The notes below the pieces were generated by a model that saw only the letters and a list, made by a program, of their open reading frames with translations, searched no databases and was not told the DNA's origin. A DNA stretch of 23,285 nt, from positions 1 to 23,285 of the IMG/VR virus record IMGVR_UViG_3300025010_000852; one strand, given 5' to 3'. The translations under genes were made by a program, and so were the position numbers. This document shows, piece by piece, positions 9,156-16,645 of this stretch. How positions within the stretch are numbered: position 1 is the first letter of the stretch; each line of letters starts with the position of its first letter. This DNA comes from a virus.

Positions 9156-10349
9156 TTAAATTATATTATTTAAACAACTTACTAAATCATTTAAATCACT
9201 TGCTCTTAAATCATCTGCGTCTTCATCATCTATAACATCACTAATTCCTAATTTTGTTGTTGGCAAATTTGTTCCATTCATTGGGAGAATGGCATTTCTT
9301 GATTCATTGAACATACTTGCATAAAATATATTACCACTATAAGCAATTGTAAAATTAATAGTAGATAAATTTTTGTACTGTCTAAATAGATTTATTTTAC
9401 TATTTAAATTATTCCATTCATAATAAATTAAATTTGTTGCTGGATCACCTTGTATTTTTGGCGTATCCCAAGAAAAATTACTTGGCCTTGCATCAGTTGT
9501 TACATATAAATCATTTGACCAATAATAACTATTTAACCAACTATCTTCAGGAAATACATGATAACTTGATAAAGCATTAAATTTATATTCTGTATCTGGA
9601 GATAAATTTGTAAATGTTACTATTCTATCACCAGAATTATAACCATCATAATATATTCTTTGTATTTGTGATAATACACCATTTAAATATAAATATACTT
9701 CTATTTGTGTCCAATTTCCTATCATTCCATCTGCTAGTCTAATATCAATAGTATATGTTGAAACAGCAGACATAGTAATATTACCTGGAGATTTAGGAGT
9801 GGTTACATAATCACCTTCATCTCCATATGAGGAAACACCTTGAGAATTTTCTGCTCTTACATCAAAATAATATCTATATCCATATAATGTATTATTTAAA
9901 GTATAATATGTATTATAAATTGGAGTTGCATATTGCCATCCACTATTGCCTATATATGCTAAAGTATAAAAATCAGCATAATCAGAAGGATTCCAATTAA
10001 TTCTAAATGTACCTTCTCCTTGATTAGTTACCCAAGGTGTTCCTGAAGGTGTTTCTGGCGCAGGAGTATCTGTTATTTCTGAAATATAATATCCATCTCC
10101 ACCAATAACATACCACGCACCTTGATAGTATGCTTTACAACAAAAACTATACCATGTATCAGGTGATAATCCATCATATGTAAACACATTACCACCTACA
10201 CCTGTTTGACCACGCCAAGCATAAGGGTCTTCTGGATCAGTTCCTACATACCAAGCAAAATCATCATACTCAGATAATGGATATTGTAAACCATCTGCAT
10301 AAACTGTAATTGATGTTGATGTTATATTACTTGTTGATAACCATGACAT
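9156..10349 (-). CDS. Fibronectin type III repeat tail-fibre protein
   Basis: A 397-residue protein with at least three FN3-like repeats. Repeat 1 spans about 1-95 (SITVYADGL...YDGLSPDTWYSFCCKAYY), repeat 2 about 98-187 (FRINWNPSDYADFYTLAYI...YYFDVRAENSQGVSSYGDE) and repeat 3 about 190-285 (IEVYLYLNG...FTNLSPDTEYKFNALSSY). The LSPDTxY motif is the usual FN3 signature. The last 100 residues form a different, acidic domain ending in DDEDADDLRASDLNDLVSCL. FN3 repeats are common in phage tail proteins and can bind surface glycans. The ATG at 10349 follows GTAGGTG with 10 bases between. Its stop overlaps the next gene's first possible ATG. It lacks catalytic motifs, so a binding role is more likely than enzymatic. 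Confidence 0.75.
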   Translation of the reverse strand: MSWLSTSNITSTSITVYADGLQYPLSEYDDFAWYVGTDPEDPYAWRGQTGVGGNVFTYDGLSPDTWYSFCCKAYYQGAWYVIGGDGYYISEITDTPAPETPSGTPWVTNQGEGTFRINWNPSDYADFYTLAYIGNSGWQYATPIYNTYYTLNNTLYGYRYYFDVRAENSQGVSSYGDEGDYVTTPKSPGNITMSAVSTYTIDIRLADGMIGNWTQIEVYLYLNGVLSQIQRIYYDGYNSGDRIVTFTNLSPDTEYKFNALSSYHVFPEDSWLNSYYWSNDLYVTTDARPSNFSWDTPKIQGDPATNLIYYEWNNLNSKINLFRQYKNLSTINFTIAYSGNIFYASMFNESRNAILPMNGTNLPTTKLGISDVIDDEDADDLRASDLNDLVSCLNNII

Positions 10350-10384
10350 TTATATTATTCACCTACTTTAAAAATACAAATAAA

Positions 10385-10427
10385 ATATAATAGATTTAAT
10401 ATTTGTTATATATTAAATCTATTATAT
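10385..10427. terminator. 18-bp perfect AT-rich hairpin upstream of the FN3 fibre gene
   Basis: Arms 10385-10402 (ATATAATAGATTTAATAT) and 10410-10427 pair perfectly over 18 bases around a 7-base loop. It sits between the stop of the small coiled-coil gene (10470) and the start of the FN3 gene (10349). It has no GC-rich core and no T-run, so it may act as a partial terminator or RNA processing or stability element rather than a full stop. Confidence 0.45.
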
Positions 10428-10469
10428 AAATATTATGTTATTTATAGTTAATTATAGTATTATAATTAC

Positions 10470-10685
10470 TTATTTAACATTTTCTAATTGTATTAACATA
10501 TCTTTATATTTAATAATATCAGTATCAATCCTATTAATTTCTAATTGAAGATTATTTTTTCTTGCTCCCAAGTCAATTAATTGTTTATAGATAAATTCAG
10601 GTGTTATTGTTTGTTCTTGAACAACTGTTTGCCTTACTTTCATTACACCATTATCATTAATTATTTCCATAGTATTGTCTGCCAT
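10470..10685 (-). CDS. Small coiled-coil protein at the start of the fibre operon
   Basis: A 71-residue protein (MADNTMEIINDNGVMKVRQT...). Residues 33-71 form a heptad-type helix (IYKQLIDLGARKNNLQLEIN...), so it probably oligomerises. No family is recognised with confidence; similar short coiled-coil proteins occur among phage tail genes. The start is clear: ATG at 10685, 9 bases after GGAGG. It is the first minus-strand gene after the second accessory block and the first gene of the fibre cluster. No strong promoter of its own is visible in the 120 AT-rich bases upstream. The divergent gene at 10864 has its promoter there. Confidence 0.6.
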   Translation of the reverse strand: MADNTMEIINDNGVMKVRQTVVQEQTITPEFIYKQLIDLGARKNNLQLEINRIDTDIIKYKDMLIQLENVK

Positions 10686-10806
10686 TAGGGAATTCCTCCT
10701 TTAAATTTAAATTTTATTTGTAGTTTAATTTGTAATTTAATAATAAATCATAATAAATTTATAATAATTATATTTATCGACATTAAAACACATATACCAA
10801 CATTCT

Positions 10807-10836
10807 TTGTCAAAGGAAATGACTCCTGACTATAGA
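10807..10836 (+). promoter_or_regulatory. Sigma-A-like promoter for the small Cys-rich gene
   Basis: TTGTCA at 10807-10812 and TATAGA at 10831-10836 are separated by 18 bases. Transcription would start near 10842, about 20 bases before the ATG at 10864. The -35 lies in a TTTGTCAAA palindrome. Confidence 0.55.
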
Positions 10837-10863
10837 ATTAACATAGAGAAAGGAGGTGGTATA

Positions 10864-11073
10864 ATGAGTATAGGTGGATTTAGAATGCCACAAATACCAT
10901 CAATTGAAACTGATAGTGATTGTGAACATATTCCAATTTGTGAAAAACTAGATATAATTACAAAAGATTGTTTTAGAGGAGTGCATCCTATGAGAAGATG
11001 CAATCAAGGTCAATATGCTCAAATTAAAATTCTTTCAATGATTCTAAATCGACTCCCATCCCAACAAGAATAA
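10864..11073 (+). CDS. Small Cys-rich protein on the opposite strand
   Basis: A 69-residue protein (MSIGGFRMPQIPSIETDSDC...) preceded by an excellent ribosome binding site, AAAGGAGGTGG, 5 bases before the ATG. An earlier in-frame ATG at 10807 lies in the promoter and is unlikely. It has four cysteines (20, 26, 36, 46) and two histidines (22, 41), which could form a metal site; the C-terminal 20 residues look helical. No family is recognised. It runs against the late operon from its own promoter, which suggests expression in another phase such as lysogeny. Its last 50 bases overlap the 3' end of a small gene on the other strand (11024-11182). Confidence 0.6.
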   Translation: MSIGGFRMPQIPSIETDSDCEHIPICEKLDIITKDCFRGVHPMRRCNQGQYAQIKILSMILNRLPSQQE

Positions 11074-11182
11074 ATTTTTGTAATTCTTTTATTTTTAAAA
11101 TTTCTATAAACATACTTTCCAACTGTTCTTTAAGAGCAGTTTCTTTTTGTTCATTTGTTTGGACAGTTTTTTCTTTATTCAT
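11024..11182 (-). CDS. Small hydrophilic helical protein, 52 residues
   Basis: The reading frame starts at ATG 11182 with GGAG 10 bases upstream and encodes MNKEKTVQTNEQKETALKEQ followed by LESMFIEILKIKELQ and a C-terminal VGMGVDLESLKEF. It is charged at the N-terminus and amphipathic-helical in the middle, which looks coding rather than random. No family is recognised. It follows the terminator of the antirepressor gene; a TATAAT near 11205 could serve as a -10 box, but I see no good -35. The last 50 bases overlap, in antisense, the end of the Cys-rich gene on the plus strand. Confidence 0.55.
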   Translation of the reverse strand: MNKEKTVQTNEQKETALKEQLESMFIEILKIKELQKFILVGMGVDLESLKEF

Positions 11183-11232
11183 AATAAAAACACTCCTTTT
11201 TATTTTATTTTATTATATTTGATTAAAATAAA

Positions 11233-11253
11233 AAGACCTCTTAATGAGGTCTT
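11233..11253 (-). terminator. Intrinsic terminator of the antirepressor operon
   Basis: The arms AAGACCTC and GAGGTCTT pair around a 5-base loop, and on the minus strand the hairpin runs into TTTTTATTTT. It lies 25 bases beyond the stop of the antirepressor gene. Confidence 0.85.
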
Positions 11254-11277
11254 AATTGTTAACACATTTTAATTAAA

Positions 11278-11973
11278 TTAATTAACTTTATTCTCAAGTA
11301 GATTAACATTCTTTTTATTCCAACGCTTTAGAATATACTGAATACCCTTTGGTGTCACAAGTGTAACCGGAATATCCACAATTTCACCTTTTATATACAT
11401 AGATTTTATAATCACTAAAAAGTATCCAGCGTCGATAAATTGTTGTCTAGGTATATTATGTCTTTCCTTTTTCGACATTAATATATCTTCACTTCTGAGA
11501 AAGGCGAACATTTTATTCCTGCCTTTGAGTTTTAATACTTTAGCAACTTGGAGCATTGTGAAGTTGCTCCTTGTGTTAATTACTTGGTTATAGAATTCTA
11601 TTTTAGGTTGTTGTTCCTCTAGTTTTTGTTGGAGCAGTATTAATTCTCCTTTCCTTAAACCTTCTAAAAGATTCCAAACCCAATCCATAAAAGCATTTGC
11701 ATTTGACTGTCTACTCCAACGACATATTTCATAAATACCTCTTGCTTCGTATAAATATGTGTTTCTTCCGTTTACCAAAGTGGTAAATGAATATTTATCA
11801 AGTCGCTCTTTATGCCTATCATGAATTTTCCCAATTGCAGTCATCGGATCTGAGTATTCCAAAGCAATCCCCATTTGTTCTCTTGTCATAAAAATATCAT
11901 TATTAATATTTCTATATAAATCACATACAGTACCCTGAAAATTTTCACTCTTATATAATACTAAATCATTCAT
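11278..11973 (-). CDS. Phage antirepressor, Bro-N plus KilAC (ANT) domains
   Basis: A 231-residue protein. Residues about 1-105 match the Bro-N pattern (NINNDIFMTREQMGIALEY, later TYLYEARGIYEICRWSRQS and AFMDWVWNLLEGLRKGE). Residues about 130-225 match the KilAC/ANT DNA-binding domain (NFTMLQVAKVLKLKGRNKMF, then RHNIPRQQFIDAGYF and LVTPKGIQYILKRW). Such proteins typically relieve repression of phage promoters or bind DNA directly. The start used is ATG 11973, which overlaps the stop of the upstream zinc-site gene and has GGTGAG just before it; a longer form from 12018 would lie fully inside that gene. A strong terminator follows. Its position among tail genes rather than near early genes is unusual. 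Confidence 0.85.
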   Translation of the reverse strand: MNDLVLYKSENFQGTVCDLYRNINNDIFMTREQMGIALEYSDPMTAIGKIHDRHKERLDKYSFTTLVNGRNTYLYEARGIYEICRWSRQSNANAFMDWVWNLLEGLRKGELILLQQKLEEQQPKIEFYNQVINTRSNFTMLQVAKVLKLKGRNKMFAFLRSEDILMSKKERHNIPRQQFIDAGYFLVIIKSMYIKGEIVDIPVTLVTPKGIQYILKRWNKKNVNLLENKVN

Positions 11974-12460
11974 CTTGCTCACCAACTTCTCCAACGAAGC
12001 TAAAAATACAACTGTCACAAAAATCTAAAGAATTAACAATTTCACCACTATTTTCTCCATCATCATAATGACTTCCGTAATTAATACTGCCACTGTGGAC
12101 TCTCCATATTGTTTCTTCTGGCACTAATATTTCTTTGCCACATTTATAACATCTAGGATATATAAATTTTCTTTCTAATGTACAGACACCAACTATGTAG
12201 TCATTAGTTTTAATAGAAACCACATCAAAATAAAAATCATTATTCAAATTAGATATTGAATTAATTTTACTTAACTCAATAGAAGTTACTACACAATCAT
12301 CCTCTGATTGATCATGAAATTGGATATATTCATCTGTTAATTGGTAGGAGAATGAGTTATAAACGTAAGTTGCTGATAGTGTATTATTTAGTAAAGAGTG
12401 GAAACTTATTTCACATTTTCTGTCTACGAATTGGTTTAGTAGATTATAGTTATTCTTCAT
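11966..12460 (-). CDS. Putative zinc-site protein coupled to the antirepressor
   Basis: A 164-residue protein. Residues 1-100 look beta-rich (TYVYNSFSYQLTDEYIQF). The C-terminal third has CYKC (Cys 104, 107) and CDSC (Cys 148, 151) separated by 40 residues with several His, a spacing compatible with a zinc ribbon or treble-clef knuckle. No family recognised. It starts at ATG 12460 after GGAGGAG and ends in ATGAATGA, sharing 8 bases with the antirepressor start, so the two are translationally coupled. A strong promoter with an inverted repeat over its -10 lies just upstream. It may modulate or partner the antirepressor; that is inference from coupling. Confidence 0.65.
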   Translation of the reverse strand: MKNNYNLLNQFVDRKCEISFHSLLNNTLSATYVYNSFSYQLTDEYIQFHDQSEDDCVVTSIELSKINSISNLNNDFYFDVVSIKTNDYIVGVCTLERKFIYPRCYKCGKEILVPEETIWRVHSGSINYGSHYDDGENSGEIVNSLDFCDSCIFSFVGEVGEQDE

Positions 12461-12514
12461 AATAAAAACTCCTCCATTTAATTTAATTATAAGGTGCGTA
12501 AATCAAAATCAACC

Positions 12515-12553
12515 TTACAATCATATTGTAATAGAAGAGTTTCATTTTGTCAA
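12515..12553 (-). promoter_or_regulatory. Promoter with overlapping operator for the antirepressor operon
   Basis: On the minus strand TTGACA (12548-12553) and TACAAT (12525-12530) are 17 bases apart. An inverted repeat TTACAAT-atg-ATTGTAA covers 12515-12531 and overlaps the -10 box, a typical repressor site. The XRE gene just upstream is the obvious candidate for the binding protein. Confidence 0.75.
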
Positions 12554-12589
12554 TAATAACTTTACAAAATTAATAATAAAAATTTCTAT

Positions 12590-12814
12590 TTAGTCTTTGA
12601 TAATTTTACATTCATATAAATCTGTTATTTTACAATCTAAAGCGTAAGCTATTTTTTCTAATGATTGTATAGTAGGGTTATCTGATTTTTCAAGTGAATT
12701 GAGATTTTGTCTACTAACACCTGCTTTATTAGCAATAAAAGTTCTGCTTGTTCCATACTTTGCTTGATACTCATTTATTCTTTCTTCTATTTTATTGGTT
12801 ATTTTAATCTTCAT
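12590..12814 (-). CDS. XRE/Cro-C1-type repressor
   Basis: A 74-residue protein, almost only a helix-turn-helix domain. The HTH core is at about residues 22-42 (TSRTFIANKAGVSRQNLNSL), followed by the usual TIQSLEKIAYALDCKITDLY, as in the short Cro/C1-type regulators of Gram-positive phages. There is no C-terminal dimerisation or peptidase domain, so it is not a LexA-like cleavable repressor. Three starts are in frame near the 5' end; ATG 12814 (MKIKITNKIEERINEY) gives the normal family N-terminus. It has its own promoter upstream and lies just before the promoter/operator of the antirepressor operon, which suggests a small switch, with the antirepressor possibly countering this protein. Confidence 0.85.
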   Translation of the reverse strand: MKIKITNKIEERINEYQAKYGTSRTFIANKAGVSRQNLNSLEKSDNPTIQSLEKIAYALDCKITDLYECKIIKD

Positions 12815-12888
12815 ATAAACCACACCATCCTTCACCTATATTATACTACAACTACGTATGTATCGGTAGGTGAATGTTTGTTAATACT

Positions 12889-12917
12889 ATAATACAATAT
12901 GGAAGGGAATATGTCAA
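12889..12917 (-). promoter_or_regulatory. Sigma-A-like promoter of the XRE repressor
   Basis: TTGACA (12912-12917) and TATTAT (12889-12894) are 17 bases apart on the minus strand. A second TTGACA lies just upstream. The 60 bases 12881-12940 resemble 20561-20620 in front of the PIN operon. The leader also holds CACCTA/TAGGTG, which could weakly pair near the ribosome binding site. Confidence 0.8.
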
Positions 12918-12996
12918 GTAAATTGTCAATATAATTATTTTTTTATTTTGTTAATATAGATAGCAATTTACCATTTATTTTTTGCAATATACACAT

Positions 12997-13025
12997 TTGC
13001 ATTACCATATAATTTATGGTATAAT
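12997..13025 (+). promoter_or_regulatory. Promoter with palindromic spacer for the stalk-domain gene
   Basis: TTGCAT (12997-13002) and TATAAT (13020-13025) are 17 bases apart. The spacer is an inverted repeat, ACCATA-taatt-TATGGT (13004-13020), and could be an operator. It faces away from the XRE promoter, so the two transcription units are divergent. Confidence 0.75.
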
Positions 13026-13060
13026 AATACAAAACTAAATTTAAAAAGGAGAGTAATATT

Positions 13061-13639
13061 ATGTTTAAAATTAACAATAAGAATATTCAGAAAATTAAAT
13101 ATTTTAGTTTAGGATTAATTACAAGTAGTTTATTATTTTCTTCAGTTACTTTTGCTGATAACTCTGCTATAAAAATTTATTTAAATGGCAAACTACTTGA
13201 AAATGCAGAAGTTATCAATGTTAATAATTCTACTTATTTGCCTGTGAGAAAATTATGTGAAGCATTAAAAATGAAAGTTAATTTTGATAGTGCAAATAAT
13301 AGTGTGATTATTGATAGTAGTGATATAGATGTTAATAACATACAAACTAAACAAATTCAAGAAAATCAAAAATCTCAACAACAAAATAGTATTAATAATA
13401 CATCTAATGATATTAAAGAAACTACTTATAATGGAATTAAATCAATTAATATTAATGGAAAAACATATTTTAATGGTAGAGAATATAATATTAAATTTCC
13501 TGGTATTCTAAATTGGGACAATAAAAAACAAAAAGCGTATATTAAAACAGATAATGAACATATAGAAATAGAAAATTTGCCAGAAAATATTCAATTATTA
13601 TATGGACAAAGTTATTTTAATATTAAATATTATAGATAA
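13061..13639 (+). CDS. Secreted stalk-domain (copper amine oxidase N-terminal-like) protein
   Basis: A 192-residue protein with a signal peptide: a basic start (MFKINNKNIQKIK), a hydrophobic core (YFSLGLITSSLLFSS) and likely cleavage after VTFA at about residue 32. Residues 35-87 form a typical stalk domain (IKIYLNGKLLENAEVINVNN, STYLPVRKLCEALKMKVNFD). A second, shorter unit is near 125-165 (SININGKTYF...WDNKKQKAYI). Between them is a Gln/Asn/Ser-rich linker. Such proteins are exported and usually cell-wall associated in Clostridium-like bacteria; copper binding is not implied. It has its own promoter and AAAAGGAG site, reads against the late operon and ends 2 bases from the Tal stop. It looks like a moron that may alter the host surface; that role is inference. 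Confidence 0.75.
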   Translation: MFKINNKNIQKIKYFSLGLITSSLLFSSVTFADNSAIKIYLNGKLLENAEVINVNNSTYLPVRKLCEALKMKVNFDSANNSVIIDSSDIDVNNIQTKQIQENQKSQQQNSINNTSNDIKETTYNGIKSININGKTYFNGREYNIKFPGILNWDNKKQKAYIKTDNEHIEIENLPENIQLLYGQSYFNIKYYR

Positions 13640-13641
13640 TA

Positions 13642-16587
13642 TTAACCAAGTTTAGCAACTAATGGTTGATCCAATCTATTAACTCCTGAATATACACCAC
13701 CAAGAGCAGTTAAATAAATTGCATTTGCATTAGGAGTATAAAACATACCATCACCTGTAGAACCCCATGTTACACCACTATTAAAATCAAGTGGATTTAA
13801 AATTAATTGATTCCCGACAGAACAATCTGTCCCAACATCAATAGTTGTATCAGTCGTAAGACTCCCAGCAGTTACAGTACCTAAATTTGCAGTAATTGCA
13901 GATAATGTATTTACACTAATTTTATCTGCACTTACACTATTGTCAGATAAATAATAACCATTAATTTTAGTATTTAATTCACTTAAAATATCTATACCTT
14001 GTATTCTTAATGTATTACAATCAATATCACCTGTAACTTCTGCATCTTCTGCATGAAGGAATCCACCAGGAGTTACTCTAAATTCAGCATTAAGGAATGT
14101 ACTCGCACCTAAATATAAACCATTTTCATCAATATGGGTTTCTCCAGCAGTACCAGAATTAATCTCGACATAACCTTTTGTTACCAAATTACCATCGTTA
14201 TTTATATAGAATAAATCATCCCACACTGGGGCTTCAATCGTTCCAGTATTTTTTTGGATCTTTATGCCGTTTGAAATATTCATTATTATTCTACTCTTAC
14301 TATCTGTTTTAGTTATTATTAATGACATATCTTCAATATTTACACCATTTTGGTCTACAGAAAAATTGCCTGCTTCATTGGTTATTGTTAATATTGTAGA
14401 TGCAACAATTTGGCCAATTAACTTATGTGCATATACCCCCGACCCATCAATTGCAATATCTAAAGAATTCCATCCGTTGGTTGTTAGTGCAATTATTCCA
14501 TGCATAAGACGAATTGCCTTTTGAACATCATCAGGATTCGTTATGGTTATTCCTCTACCATTTATTTCTACTGATTCATTTACTCCTGCTAATATTTCTC
14601 TTAAAGATGAATCCCATTTATTATTTAATATATCATTTACATCACTTTTAATATCATTAGCACTATTCCATCCAAATTTATTTTGCTCAACTGTAATCCC
14701 TGCATTTATACTTTGATTTAGCATCTGTAAATATTTGTCTTTATTTTGATTTATATCTTTTAAGTTACTAATTATTACAGAGATATTACTATTTTCAAAA
14801 TCATATGTAATTTCATTAATTTTTGCTTTCACATTGACATTGAATTTATCGTATCGTATATTTACAATTTCTGACAATTGTAACTTATCCCTATCATATT
14901 GACAACCAATGTCAATGCAACCAAATAAATCCACTATATCAATCTCGATTATTGTCGCAGGCTGATAGATTTTTGCAAATTCCAATTTCCCCCAATTTAA
15001 CAATTCTTGGACATCCGAAATATACTCATTTCTTACTTCTTTCTTAATTATAAATGACCTTTTTAATTCTAATATTTGTTCTGGTGTAAAATTATTACTC
15101 ACAGATAAAAGATCAGTTAATATATTCATCTGAATATTTATATTACTAATTTGATTCTCTAAACCATTATTAACTTTACTACCAATAGTACAAGTAACTC
15201 CTGTGCTATCTGTATCAGTAAATGTAATATCAAAATTTGCTTGATCTTTGGTTGTAAAATAAATTATACTGACAGTATCATTAATAACACTACATTTAAA
15301 GATAGGAATTAGAGGGAATTTATTATCATAATTATAATATATACTATTAATATAGTTATTTATTTTTGTAGCAACAGTATTTATTGTATCTCCTAAAACT
15401 ACTGGAATATCTATTACCTTATCATCAATAGTTAAATTAATATTACCATCAACAATACATGGATTAGTAATTGTAATATCCACTAATATCGAGTTAATAT
15501 CTTTATATTTATTATCTAATTCTATTTGTTTATTATTTCTATCTGTGATAAGTGTAGATGTGTCTAAATTATTTGCTTGCCCAATATCAATAGCATCTAA
15601 AATTACATACATTTCTGTTTTTAAATCTGTTAAATCAGTATTTGCAGTATTTAATGTTTCTTGCAATGTTATTTTTTGTGTTAGTAAACTATTATATTCT
15701 CCTTCTTTTGAAGATAATAGATCATTGTAATCTAATATAGAATTCGCTAAATCATCCGACATGTAATCGCTATGAATTAATACATTTTTATTTTCGTCCC
15801 TAGAGAATGGATATAAAAAATAAGTAAAATTCTGCAAAAATGGCATCCCTGTAGTGTTAGAACTGGCAATAGATATATTATCTTTACCATAAATATACAA
15901 TTGTGTACAAAATGAATCAGGATCTATTGTATTATTTATTGATTTTAAATATTTACCGTATGCGAAAGATAATCCCCTATCTAATCCGTATGTCTCAATA
16001 TCATACAGACTAACAGTATAATTTATTGTATCAAATACAACTAATGCCCCAAAGGTATTAGCTATATCATCACATATAGTATCTAAGGCAGTCTTTCCAG
16101 AAATATCAAATTGTCGAAACATAATGTCGAATTTTGTATCTATATGTCCAATTATCCATGTAGTGTCGCTTAAAATATCCGTCAACACAGTAGTAGCATT
16201 AATAGAATCAGTTGTTTTATATCCATTTATAATTTCATTATTTAACAAATAAGCCAAAGAAAAACAAGTAATATTTTTTATTGCTGTGTTATCTTCAGTG
16301 TCGTTATCTTCTGGCAAATTTATAATAAAATATTCAACATAATCATTTAAAACAAATTTAATTAAATACCTATGTTTGAGTAAATTATAATTCGGATTCA
16401 CAATATATTCATGATTTATATCTTTATAATAATTTAACGAAAATGAGAGTTCATTTATTGATGATAATTTTAAATTTAGTGTAATATTAAAAGCATCTGA
16501 TAACTTGCCAATTATAGATAAATTTGGTTTACATACATATAAATCTGGTTTTTGTCCAATTTTTGAATAATCAATTTCAAATGACAA
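13642..16587 (-). CDS. Tail-associated baseplate hub/fibre protein (Tal, prophage tail endopeptidase family)
   Basis: A 981-residue protein. Residues about 1-270 resemble the gp27-like hub of siphophage Tal proteins (phage minor structural protein N-terminal family). A coiled coil spans 285-368. A separate module at 370-472 has the NINLTIDDKVIDIPVVLGDT and VATKIN pattern seen in tail sheath or fibre inserts, followed by a short helix and a last hub segment (500-610). From about 630 the protein is a fibre shaft, with EFRVTPGGFLHAEDAEVTGD and ILSELN near residues 830-870, a common Tal C-terminal signature. No peptidoglycan hydrolase motif is seen. The start is TTG 16587, 9 bases after TTAGG. 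Dit is separated from it by 4 kb of accessory genes. Confidence 0.8.
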   Translation of the reverse strand: MSFEIDYSKIGQKPDLYVCKPNLSIIGKLSDAFNITLNLKLSSINELSFSLNYYKDINHEYIVNPNYNLLKHRYLIKFVLNDYVEYFIINLPEDNDTEDNTAIKNITCFSLAYLLNNEIINGYKTTDSINATTVLTDILSDTTWIIGHIDTKFDIMFRQFDISGKTALDTICDDIANTFGALVVFDTINYTVSLYDIETYGLDRGLSFAYGKYLKSINNTIDPDSFCTQLYIYGKDNISIASSNTTGMPFLQNFTYFLYPFSRDENKNVLIHSDYMSDDLANSILDYNDLLSSKEGEYNSLLTQKITLQETLNTANTDLTDLKTEMYVILDAIDIGQANNLDTSTLITDRNNKQIELDNKYKDINSILVDITITNPCIVDGNINLTIDDKVIDIPVVLGDTINTVATKINNYINSIYYNYDNKFPLIPIFKCSVINDTVSIIYFTTKDQANFDITFTDTDSTGVTCTIGSKVNNGLENQISNINIQMNILTDLLSVSNNFTPEQILELKRSFIIKKEVRNEYISDVQELLNWGKLEFAKIYQPATIIEIDIVDLFGCIDIGCQYDRDKLQLSEIVNIRYDKFNVNVKAKINEITYDFENSNISVIISNLKDINQNKDKYLQMLNQSINAGITVEQNKFGWNSANDIKSDVNDILNNKWDSSLREILAGVNESVEINGRGITITNPDDVQKAIRLMHGIIALTTNGWNSLDIAIDGSGVYAHKLIGQIVASTILTITNEAGNFSVDQNGVNIEDMSLIITKTDSKSRIIMNISNGIKIQKNTGTIEAPVWDDLFYINNDGNLVTKGYVEINSGTAGETHIDENGLYLGASTFLNAEFRVTPGGFLHAEDAEVTGDIDCNTLRIQGIDILSELNTKINGYYLSDNSVSADKISVNTLSAITANLGTVTAGSLTTDTTIDVGTDCSVGNQLILNPLDFNSGVTWGSTGDGMFYTPNANAIYLTALGGVYSGVNRLDQPLVAKLG

Positions 16588-16645
16588 TAAATTTCACCTA
16601 ACTTTCTTTATTATTATTTAAATATATAGAGATTTGTATTAATTG

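Noticed and set aside
12707-12892. Plus-strand 61-codon reading frame
   Set aside because: It overlaps the XRE gene and its promoter in antisense and is a compositional artefact.
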